Assembly (NCBI GenBank): GCA_903861055.1
Contig: CAIOSU010000476.1
Location: 1-32,402 of the forward strand
Direction: 5' to 3'
DNA: 32,402 nucleotides
Source: an uncultured bacterium
Lineage (GTDB): Bacteria > Bacteroidota > Bacteroidia > Chitinophagales > CAIOSU01
Position numbers and translations under genes: made by a program. The notes beneath the pieces were generated by a model. It did not search any database, was not told where the DNA came from, and saw only the letters and a list, made by a program, of their open reading frames with translations. Positions 23,113-29,882 of the stretch are shown piece by piece. The first letter of the stretch is position 1; each line of letters opens with the position of its first letter.

Positions 23113-23143
23113 TTGCAATTATTACAATTTATGATTAGAATTG
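23113..23143 (+). promoter_or_regulatory. Probable mscL promoter (TTG-N20-TAGAATTG)
   Basis: TTG (23113-23115) is followed after 20 bp by TAGAATTG (23136-23143), seven of eight matches to TAnnTTTG. The box lies 28 bp upstream of the mscL ATG. Confidence 0.5.
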
Positions 23144-23171
23144 CTTCATCTCACAACTAAACCACGCAACT

Positions 23172-23597
23172 ATGGGCTTTGTAAAAGAATTTAAAGAATT
23201 TGCCATGAAGGGTAATGTACTTGATATGGCAGTAGGTATTATCATAGGAGGTGCCTTTGGTAAAATTGTCAGTTCTGCCGTTTCCGATATTTTAATGCCA
23301 CCACTTGGCTTGTTGTTAGGTAAGGTCGATTTCAAAGATTTGAAAGTAGAAATACAGCCCGAAATAAAAGATGCGGCAGGTGAAGTAACGCAAGCCTTAG
23401 TATCAATTAACTATGGTGCGTTTTTGCAAGTTACTATTGATTTTATCTTAATTGCCTTTGCCGTGTTTACGGTGATAAAACTGATGAACAACTTGAAAAA
23501 GAAAGAAGAGGCAAAAGTTGAAGCACCAGCGCCAGCGGCAGTGCCCGATGATGTGAAACTACTCACCGAAATACGCGATTTGCTGAAAAAGCAGTAA
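23172..23597 (+). CDS. mscL: Large-conductance mechanosensitive channel MscL
   Basis: The 141-residue protein is a typical MscL. The amphipathic N-terminus is MGFVKEFKEFAMKGNVLDMAVGIIIGGAFGKIVSSAVSDILMPPLG, which includes the pore-lining helix TM1. A periplasmic loop follows, then TM2 (FLQVTIDFILIAFAVFTVIKLMNNL) and a C-terminal helix VPDDVKLLTEIRDLLKKQ. It is a pentameric inner-membrane valve that opens under membrane tension and protects against hypo-osmotic shock. The next gene starts 9 bp after its stop and is likely in the same transcript. Confidence 0.97.
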   Translation: MGFVKEFKEFAMKGNVLDMAVGIIIGGAFGKIVSSAVSDILMPPLGLLLGKVDFKDLKVEIQPEIKDAAGEVTQALVSINYGAFLQVTIDFILIAFAVFTVIKLMNNLKKKEEAKVEAPAPAAVPDDVKLLTEIRDLLKKQ

Positions 23598-23606
23598 TTT
23601 AATAAC

Positions 23607-24944
23607 ATGAGGAAAAAACTGACATGGGCAGCCTTGGCACTAGCAGGGCTGCTCATTGTTTTTGTGACTAGCACCATTACTACTGTAATAGATGAGCCAC
23701 TGGAGCAAACTGCATATTACCAAAGGACCATGCAGCGCCTTGATGATTTCACGCCAGCAACTAATGGCGATACGGTGCAGGTAGGCTGGGCCAAAGTAAA
23801 CCTAGCGCCCGCACACCCCACGCCCATAGCTATTGATGCCCACAGAGACGGCAACTTTGAGAAGGTATTGGATAGTGTATATGTGCGGGCCTTTGTGTTT
23901 GACAACGGCACCCAAAAAGCGGCCTATGTAACGCTGGACATGCTCATCTTCCCACCAACGGTAACCGGGGTATTGAACGATAGCTTGGCAGGCACTGGCT
24001 ACTCATTAAATAATACTTTTCTTACTGCTACGCATACCCATAGCAGCTTTGGTGCCTGGGCGCCTGGCATTATTGGCGAAACCTTTGCTGGCAAATACGA
24101 CCCTGCCATTGTGGCACACATTGCCCATTGCGTGGTATTGGCCATCCGAAAGGCTAGTATGGATATGGATAAAGCCCAAATCGGTTTTAATAAAATGGAC
24201 TGCCGGGAACTGGTATATAACCGGTTGCTAAACGATAGCACCAATACCGACCCATGGTTAAGGTATATACGCATTACCCGAGACGATGGCAAAAACGCCA
24301 TTATTGCCAACTTTGCGGCCCACGCTACATACCTGCACGATAGTATTATGAAACTGCACCGCGACTACCCTGGCCATCTGGTTGATTACTTAGAGCGTAT
24401 GGCCTCTATTGATTTTGCCGCATTTGGTGCCGGTGCCATGGGCAGTATGGGCCCCGTATACCAAGAAAAAGGCCCCTGGTTGGGTATTGAGCAAATGGCT
24501 GCTGACTTGTATTACAAAGTGATGCAAAGCTGGAACAATACCCCCATAAACTACCTTACGCAACTAAACACCTTGCACCTGCCTGTTGATTTGGGAGAAC
24601 AACAGATGCGGCTAAACAACTCATTGCGCTTGAGGCCTTGGGTGGTAAAAAGGGTGTTTGGCGAAACACCCCATTTTATGAAGGGGCTAAGGTTAGGAAA
24701 CACCCTATTGATTGGCACACCCTGCGATTTTTCGGGCGAGCTGGTGGCGGAATTGGACAGCTTTGCCAGTGCCAATGGCTTGAATTTAATGGTACATAGC
24801 TTTAATGGCGACTTTGTAGGCTACATTACCCACGATGACCACTACCACCTAAATGCCTACGAAACCCGAACCATGAATTGGTTTGGCCCGCACAATGGTC
24901 GTTATTTCCAAGAAATCATTAAGAAAATGATTGACCACATCTGA
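23607..24944 (+). CDS. Neutral/alkaline ceramidase N-terminal-domain hydrolase
   Basis: The 445-residue protein begins with a signal or anchor helix (TWAALALAGLLIVFVTS). It then shows the pattern of the neutral/alkaline non-lysosomal ceramidase N-terminal domain (PF04734): VQVGWAKVNLAPAHPTPI, YVRAFVFDNGTQKAAYVTLDML, the zinc-binding TATHTHSSFGAW (H143 and H145) and IIANFAAHATYL (H239). It is well short of classic bacterial ceramidases (about 650 residues) because the C-terminal Ig-like domain is absent. That short form is common in Bacteroidota, where the substrate is unproven; sphingolipids made by the phylum itself are one possibility. It follows mscL by 9 bp. Confidence 0.85.
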   Translation: MRKKLTWAALALAGLLIVFVTSTITTVIDEPLEQTAYYQRTMQRLDDFTPATNGDTVQVGWAKVNLAPAHPTPIAIDAHRDGNFEKVLDSVYVRAFVFDNGTQKAAYVTLDMLIFPPTVTGVLNDSLAGTGYSLNNTFLTATHTHSSFGAWAPGIIGETFAGKYDPAIVAHIAHCVVLAIRKASMDMDKAQIGFNKMDCRELVYNRLLNDSTNTDPWLRYIRITRDDGKNAIIANFAAHATYLHDSIMKLHRDYPGHLVDYLERMASIDFAAFGAGAMGSMGPVYQEKGPWLGIEQMAADLYYKVMQSWNNTPINYLTQLNTLHLPVDLGEQQMRLNNSLRLRPWVVKRVFGETPHFMKGLRLGNTLLIGTPCDFSGELVAELDSFASANGLNLMVHSFNGDFVGYITHDDHYHLNAYETRTMNWFGPHNGRYFQEIIKKMIDHI

Positions 24945-24959
24945 TTTTTCGCATCTTTG
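24931..24959 (+). promoter_or_regulatory. Candidate promoter of the thioesterase gene
   Basis: TTG (24931-24933), 18 bp, then CATCTTTG (24952-24959), seven of eight matches to TAnnTTTG. It overlaps the end of the ceramidase-like gene and lies 58 bp before the ATG at 25018. Confidence 0.35.
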
Positions 24960-24988
24960 GGCTTCATTTAATTTTCTACTTTGCTTTT

Positions 24989-25005
24989 GTCCATTGACTA
25001 TGGAC
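24989..25005. repeat. GTCCAT-N5-ATGGAC inverted repeat before the thioesterase
   Basis: Perfect 6-bp arms (24989-24994 and 25000-25005). A related motif, AGTCCACAGTCCATGGTCC, lies directly after the gene at 25424-25442. Permuted copies of GTCCAT/ATGGAC are frequent intergenic repeats in Bacteroidota as far as I know; copies here flank one gene. Confidence 0.5.
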
Positions 25006-25017
25006 TATCGACCATAT

Positions 25018-25425
25018 ATGGCACACATCACTGAAATTACCGTAAGGGGCTACCATCTTGATTTGTATCGCCACGTAAACAATGCCCGTTACCTTGAATT
25101 TTTGGAAGAGTCGCGCTGGCAGAACTATGATAAGCGTTTTGAAACGGCAGGCCTTAAAGAAAAAGGATTGGCCTTCGTTATTGTAAACATTAACATTGAC
25201 TATAAGCGCCCTGCTTTGCTTGGCGATGTGCTGAACATAGTAAATACCCTGCAACGCATTGGCAACAAAAGTGTGACCATACGCCAGCACATGTTCCTCA
25301 AAGGCACCGACACTACCGTGGTTGATGCAGCTGTAACCATAGTACTTATGGACATGAAAACAGGTAAAGCCGTTCCAATTGAAGGCGAGCTGCTGACGAT
25401 GATGCAAGCGAGCGAAACTAATTAG
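25018..25425 (+). CDS. Hotdog-fold acyl-CoA thioesterase (4HBT/YbgC-like)
   Basis: From the ATG at 25018 the protein has 135 residues, the usual length. The upstream ATG at 25000 lies inside an intergenic repeat and the TTG at 24931 inside the previous gene. The hotdog signature GYHLDLYRHVNNARYLEFLEESRW contains the catalytic Asp15 and the H-V-N-N-A-R-Y helix start. The sheet continues with FVIVNINIDYKRPALLGDVLNIVNTLQRIGNKSVTIRQHMF. It should hydrolyse an acyl-CoA thioester in the cytoplasm; chain length cannot be read from sequence. Repeat motifs flank it on both sides. Confidence 0.88.
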   Translation: MAHITEITVRGYHLDLYRHVNNARYLEFLEESRWQNYDKRFETAGLKEKGLAFVIVNINIDYKRPALLGDVLNIVNTLQRIGNKSVTIRQHMFLKGTDTTVVDAAVTIVLMDMKTGKAVPIEGELLTMMQASETN

Positions 25426-25457
25426 TCCACAGTCCATGGTCCAGGGAAAAGGTTGAG

Positions 25458-26795
25458 TTATATTTTCCCCGCTCTAGCGAGCTCCAAGAACTCCCTAACG
25501 GAGCTGTAGGATACTACATTTTTGATGAAATAGATTTTGGCTTTTTCTACTTCGGCTTCGCTGGCATGCATGGTTTTTAGGATGTTGAGCAAATGCATTT
25601 TCATGTGCCCTTTCTGTATACCAACCGTTACTAAAGAGCGAATGGCCGAAAAATTGTTGGCCAAGCCCACCGCAGCTGCAATCTGCATTAACTCATTGGC
25701 ACTGGGGTTGCCCAACATTTCCATGCCGCGCTTTACAAGGGGATGCAGGGTAGTTAAACCACCTACAGTACCTAATGCCAAAGGCACTTCTAGGGTATAT
25801 TTAAAATGGCCCTTCTCTAAATCCTCTAGGCTAATGCTGGTAAGGCTGCTATAACGCCCATTGCGCGATGCATAGGTATGCCCGCAAGCCTCGGTGGCCC
25901 TAAAATCGTTGCCAGAAGCTAGTATCACAGAATCAATGCCATTGAAAATACCTTTATTGTGCGTCGTGGCCCGGTAAGTATCAACTTGTGCTACCCTTAC
26001 ACCACGCGCAAAGCGCCAAGCAAAAGTTTGGGCATCCATGGTGCCATCATCAAAACTGCCAAGTGCTTCCACAGGGCACTCAACCCAAGCACGCACAATG
26101 CAATTGGGTGTGTAATTGCTCAGTATCGACATAATTACCTCAATATCCTTCTCGCTACCTTCAAAGCCATCATAAATGCTGGCCTCACGGCGCAAAGTAG
26201 CCGCAAAACTCTCCAGCACCGAGTTGATGAAGTTGGCACCCATAGAGTCGCAGGTATCAAATAGCCCCTTCAACTGAAAGTAATTAGCCTCATAGGCAGT
26301 CATGTCAATCAACTGTATATCCAGTATACCGCCGCCACGCGCCTCCATGCGGCCGGTAAGGTGGGTTGCATCGGCTTTCAGTATGGGTTTTAAGTGATTG
26401 AAAAAAGCCAACAAGCGGCGCTTTTCGCCACGCCATATAAAATGTACCTGTCCTACCTTCTCCATAGCCAATACTCGGGCATGAAAACCGCCACGGCTGC
26501 GCCAAAACTTAGCACTGTTGCTGGCTGCTGCCACCACAGAGCTTTCCTCAATCACCATTGGCACGGTGTAAATTTTATCGTTTATGAGCGTGTTGGGCAT
26601 TACACCAAACGGCATATAGAAATTGGTAATGGTATTTTCCGAAAACTCATCAAACAGCTTTTGGGTATCGGGTTTATTGTGCCAATAGCTCTCAAACTCG
26701 CTCTTTACCTGGGCGCTATCCTCAAAGTAGTTGTCGGCTACCCAGTCAAGCTTACCCTGTTTGGTCAGTTTCGAAAATCCTTCTATTTCTTTCAT
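25458..26795 (-). CDS. mvaA: Hydroxymethylglutaryl-CoA reductase, class II
   Basis: The 445-residue enzyme aligns by eye with the Pseudomonas mevalonii class II reductase. The catalytic Glu is in EESSVVAAAS, the Lys in ATTHNKGIFNGID, the Asp in ASGNDFRA and the His in GIQKGHMKMH. A dinucleotide site motif is seen at DSMGANFINSV. In Bacteroidota this class makes mevalonate from HMG-CoA for isoprenoid synthesis, despite the name 'degradative' used for the family. The IPP isomerase gene lies 84 bp upstream on the same strand, which supports a biosynthetic role. The start MKEIEGFSKLTKQGK is typical. Confidence 0.95.
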   Translation of the reverse strand: MKEIEGFSKLTKQGKLDWVADNYFEDSAQVKSEFESYWHNKPDTQKLFDEFSENTITNFYMPFGVMPNTLINDKIYTVPMVIEESSVVAAASNSAKFWRSRGGFHARVLAMEKVGQVHFIWRGEKRRLLAFFNHLKPILKADATHLTGRMEARGGGILDIQLIDMTAYEANYFQLKGLFDTCDSMGANFINSVLESFAATLRREASIYDGFEGSEKDIEVIMSILSNYTPNCIVRAWVECPVEALGSFDDGTMDAQTFAWRFARGVRVAQVDTYRATTHNKGIFNGIDSVILASGNDFRATEACGHTYASRNGRYSSLTSISLEDLEKGHFKYTLEVPLALGTVGGLTTLHPLVKRGMEMLGNPSANELMQIAAAVGLANNFSAIRSLVTVGIQKGHMKMHLLNILKTMHASEAEVEKAKIYFIKNVVSYSSVREFLELARAGKI

Positions 26796-26879
26796 TGGAA
26801 CCGCTGATTAATGTTGATTACCCTGATGGCGCAGATTTTTTACTTTTTTAAATCGTACCTCGTAAATCGTACCTCAAAA
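26796..26879. repeat. Intergenic repeats between idi2 and mvaA, including two TAAATCGTACCTC copies
   Basis: TAAATCGTACCTC occurs twice with a 14-bp period (26849-26861 and 26863-26875). Next to it is a CTGATTAATGTTGATT..GATGGCGCAGATTTTTT stretch of the CGCAGATT type often found between genes in this phylum. A related TAAATCGTAAAT motif lies at 10447-10458 in the atpE-atpF gap. Confidence 0.5.
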
Positions 26880-27923
26880 TTATCTAACCTTCAAAAAGGC
26901 TTCGGCTACTTTAAGGCCCTCTACTTGGTATTTTACAAACTCTTGCAAGGCCGCATAGTCTCCTTGTGCGTGTTTCAAAAATGCCGAACCTTGCCCATAA
27001 ACGCTATTGCAGCGCAACTTGTGCATTAGCCAGTACCCATCTAAGTAAGTACCTACTCCTCCCGAAATGATGCACTCGCGCACTTGAGCCTTCTCGCCCA
27101 ATATTGCTATTAGTCCATTAACTAGGTCTACCATCTCTTCTGCAGTATGGCCAACATGGGCCAATTGCCCAAATACTTGTTGCTTTTGCTCGCTATCGCG
27201 CAGTAGCTCCAACCTTGAAAAGTTGGTACCACCGTGCGCCGCAAAATCAATAGCTGCCAATGGTAGTTGCAGCAATGCTTTCAAGCTATCGGGACCCATG
27301 CCTTGCCCCACTTCCTTTACGATTATTTTAACGCCCAACTCTAAGCACTGTTGTATAGTATCAATAGGTGGTTTTATTATAGCATCGCCCTCGGGTTGCA
27401 GCCACTCTTGCAGCGGATTTACGTGTATAAACAGGCCATCGGCACGCAACTTGTGCACCATGGCCTGTATCTTCTCTCCTTGGCCTTTTGCCAGTAATTG
27501 CTCTACCTGCGCTATGCCCAAGTTGGCGTAAAACGGCTGGCTATTGCCAATAATGGGGCGGAGGTTGAAGTCTTCGAAAAACTCATCGCTATCCAACAAC
27601 GCCCTGCACGAACCCAAGCCCATGCCCAAACCAAACTCTGCACAAGCTTGCGCCAAATTTCGGTTTATGGTACCTGCCATGGCTGTGCCGCCCGTCATGC
27701 TGCTTATCCATATTGGGGCGCGCAAGGTTTTACCCAAAAACTGCCTTTCTTTAAGCTGCTTCGGATGGGCGGCCATTAATGGTTCGTAATAAAACCGGTG
27801 GTCTATTTCTTCGCCGGGCACTCGACTCTGCAAGGCCAGTTCAATATGGTCTTGTTTCCGCTGCACGGCGGTTGGATCGTTTATCAACGAAGAAGCCGAT
27901 GTAATATCTTCTGATGGAGTCAT
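26880..27923 (-). CDS. fni: Type 2 isopentenyl-diphosphate delta-isomerase
   Basis: The 347-residue enzyme has the type 2 (FMN- and NAD(P)H-dependent) signatures RKQDHIELAL, SSMTGGTAMAGTIN, GMGLGSCRALL, YANLGIAQ, FIHVNPLQEWLQPEGD, KEVGQGMGPDS and AAHGGTNFSRLELLRD. It converts isopentenyl diphosphate to dimethylallyl diphosphate at the end of the mevalonate route. The position that is usually Gln in GSQR is Cys here (GSCR); the rest of the FMN site looks intact. It lies upstream of mvaA in the same direction. The other pathway genes (mvk, pmk, mvd, mvaS) are not in the window. Confidence 0.95.
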   Translation of the reverse strand: MTPSEDITSASSLINDPTAVQRKQDHIELALQSRVPGEEIDHRFYYEPLMAAHPKQLKERQFLGKTLRAPIWISSMTGGTAMAGTINRNLAQACAEFGLGMGLGSCRALLDSDEFFEDFNLRPIIGNSQPFYANLGIAQVEQLLAKGQGEKIQAMVHKLRADGLFIHVNPLQEWLQPEGDAIIKPPIDTIQQCLELGVKIIVKEVGQGMGPDSLKALLQLPLAAIDFAAHGGTNFSRLELLRDSEQKQQVFGQLAHVGHTAEEMVDLVNGLIAILGEKAQVRECIISGGVGTYLDGYWLMHKLRCNSVYGQGSAFLKHAQGDYAALQEFVKYQVEGLKVAEAFLKVR

Positions 27924-28044
27924 AGTAAGGTTTGCCTCTGCTACAAGGTAAAAATAGGAGTTTTAACCCTCATTGGCTTGATTAACGGTTTTGAAAAGGA
28001 ATTGTTTTTGAAAAATCGCTAAAACTAGACTTCCGAATCAATGG

Positions 28045-28737
28045 TTACCCCACCTTCCTCAACTTATTCACTTGCTTTAGCCATGCTAGTTTCTCCAAAA
28101 CAATATTGGCCACCTCGTCGGCACGATTGTAAACCATAAAGTGGGTGCCTCCTTTTACCAAAATAAAGTCTTTGTTTTTGAGGTAGCAGCTCGGGAAAAG
28201 ATTGTCCTTATTGCCATGTATGTGCACTAGGTTGGGCACTATCTCGGTATTATCCCAGTTAATGGCCGCATCGGTTGCCCAATCGGTAAAATCGGGGTGG
28301 ATGCCTTTAGCCATTTTTTTAATGAAGGATTTCTCCATTTTGGTGGTTTTACCAAATGCCCAAGGGTACCAAAAATCGAACTCGATGGCTAAGAGGGACG
28401 GTACGTATTTATGTGGCCTTATTTGCTGTGCCAGCTTCATTTGTAGTGGCTTCTCGTATTGTGTTTTGATGCTCGATACAATTATGGTCAATTCGGGCTC
28501 TAACCGTTTGGCCATTTCTTGCGCTATCATACCGCCAAACGACAGACCAAAATACACGGGTCGTGTGCCGGGGTCAATTTGGTATTGTAGCCTTTTGGCG
28601 TAATCGGCTATTGTTTCACCATTTAAGGGCTTTATCCAACGGATGTGTTTTATATTGTATCCCGGTAAGTGTAGGTTTCTGAAAATGGTTTCGTCGGCAC
28701 CCAAGCCCGGAAACATGTAAATTGTAATATCGTTCAT
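28045..28737 (-). CDS. Alpha/beta hydrolase
   Basis: The 230-residue cytoplasmic protein is a short alpha/beta hydrolase. It has an early oxyanion segment MFPGLGADETIF, the nucleophile elbow GLSFGG with Ser66, an acid at D178 in HGNKDNLFP and the catalytic His199 in GGTHFMV. The cap is very short. The substrate is unknown; relatives annotated as esterases or acyl hydrolases are common. It lies 120 bp upstream of idi2 on the same strand and is divergent from the acyltransferase gene. Confidence 0.8.
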   Translation of the reverse strand: MNDITIYMFPGLGADETIFRNLHLPGYNIKHIRWIKPLNGETIADYAKRLQYQIDPGTRPVYFGLSFGGMIAQEMAKRLEPELTIIVSSIKTQYEKPLQMKLAQQIRPHKYVPSLLAIEFDFWYPWAFGKTTKMEKSFIKKMAKGIHPDFTDWATDAAINWDNTEIVPNLVHIHGNKDNLFPSCYLKNKDFILVKGGTHFMVYNRADEVANIVLEKLAWLKQVNKLRKVG

Positions 28738-28782
28738 ACTTAAAGCGAGTCGTTATCTAATCAAACTATTACTTTGCGATGG

Positions 28783-28850
28783 GTAAATACCCCAAGTTAT
28801 GGCAAAGTATTTGGTTTGTCACTAAAACCTGATTTCCAGCAGGTATTTAC
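28783..28850. promoter_or_regulatory. Spaced 9-bp inverted repeat in the hydrolase-acyltransferase divergent gap
   Basis: GTAAATACC (28783-28791) and GGTATTTAC (28842-28850) are exact reverse complements 50 bp apart, in the 149-bp gap between two divergent genes. They could be paired operator half-sites or chance; the AT-rich composition makes chance plausible. Confidence 0.3.
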
Positions 28851-28886
28851 TAAATTAGTTAACTTTAACGGATAAAACCAAACAGC

Positions 28887-29762
28887 ATGGCACCTCAAAC
28901 CAAGGCAACCGATAAGGCAGAAGAGTACGCACACAAGCTACCCTTTGACCCTCCAACGCTTTCTTTCGTAAAGAATCTAACCCGCCCGATGTTTGAGTAC
29001 TTTACGCCTGAGTTTTATGGTATTGAAAGTGTAGACCCCACCAAACCGACCCTGTTTGTAACCAACCACACGGTTTTTGGCTTGTTCGACGGGCCCATGT
29101 TCGGCGCCGAGCTGTATGAAAAAAAGGGAGTGTTTGTGCGATCGTTGGTTGACAACTTCCACTACGAGGTGCCCGTTTGGCGCGATTTGCTCACCTCTAT
29201 TGGCGGCGCCGTGCGCGGCACTCGCAAAAACTGTGCGGAGCTCATGAATCAAAAAGAGCACATACTGGTATACCCCGGCGGTGGCCGCGAAGTGTGCAAG
29301 CAAAAAGGCGAAAAATACAAGCTTACCTGGAAAAACCGCTTGGGCTTTGCGCACATGGCCATTGAACATGGTTACCAAATTATCCCTATTGCGGGCGTTG
29401 GGGGCGATGATGCCTACGATATATTGATTGACAGCAATGAGGTAATGCACAGCAAACTAGGCGATTTGCTTAAAAAAACCGGTATTGCCCAAAAATTCTT
29501 GAAAAACGGCGACCACATTCCACCACTGGTGCGTGGCATTGGCCCAACTTTTATACCTAAACCCGCCAAATTTTATTACGCCTTTGGCAAACCTATCGAT
29601 ACAGCGCAATATGCAGGCAAACAAGAAGATTTGGCCGCACAGCGCGCCGTGCGCAAAGAAGTAGAAGAAAGCATGTATGCCATGTTTAACGACCTTATTG
29701 CCAAGGCCAAAGAAGACTACCCAAAGCTAAACCCCATAAGAAGGTGGCTGAACAGTTTGTAA
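28887..29762 (+). CDS. Lysophospholipid acyltransferase family protein (TMEM68/DGAT-like)
   Basis: The 291-residue protein matches the PlsC-type acyltransferase family, and more closely the branch with H-x6-D and Y-P-G-G-x-R-E. The acyltransferase motif is VTNHTVFGLFDGPMF (H61 and D68), block II is RGTRKN, and block III is ILVYPGGGREV. Motif P, IIPIAGVGGDD, completes the set. No clear membrane helix is seen, so membrane association would be peripheral. It probably transfers an acyl group from acyl-CoA or acyl-ACP to a lipid; whether the product is phosphatidate or a neutral lipid such as triacylglycerol or a wax ester is open. A strong terminator follows. Confidence 0.85.
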   Translation: MAPQTKATDKAEEYAHKLPFDPPTLSFVKNLTRPMFEYFTPEFYGIESVDPTKPTLFVTNHTVFGLFDGPMFGAELYEKKGVFVRSLVDNFHYEVPVWRDLLTSIGGAVRGTRKNCAELMNQKEHILVYPGGGREVCKQKGEKYKLTWKNRLGFAHMAIEHGYQIIPIAGVGGDDAYDILIDSNEVMHSKLGDLLKKTGIAQKFLKNGDHIPPLVRGIGPTFIPKPAKFYYAFGKPIDTAQYAGKQEDLAAQRAVRKEVEESMYAMFNDLIAKAKEDYPKLNPIRRWLNSL

Positions 29763-29811
29763 TATTGCAAGCCTCAAGCGATATTACTGCGATTGTATAA
29801 CTCATTGTTTT

Positions 29812-29853
29812 AAAAAGAGACGCCTTGCAGTTTGCTGCAAGGCGTCTCTTTTT
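29812..29853. terminator. Bidirectional terminator, perfect 19-bp stem
   Basis: Arms 29812-29830 and 29835-29853 are exact reverse complements around a 4-nt loop, with A5 and T5 at the two ends. It lies between the convergent acyltransferase and phosphatase genes and should end both transcripts. Confidence 0.92.
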
Positions 29854-29882
29854 ATATTGACCAAATCAATTGATTAAACAAA

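Noticed and set aside
24931..25017. Upstream TTG/ATG starts for the thioesterase
   Set aside because: The TTG is inside the previous gene and the ATG at 25000 is inside an intergenic repeat; the family starts near MAHITEITV.
29857..29869. TTGAC..ATCAA as a second FNR-type site
   Set aside because: The spacer is 5 instead of 6 between TTGA and TCAA, and it lies between two convergent genes next to a terminator, not in a promoter.
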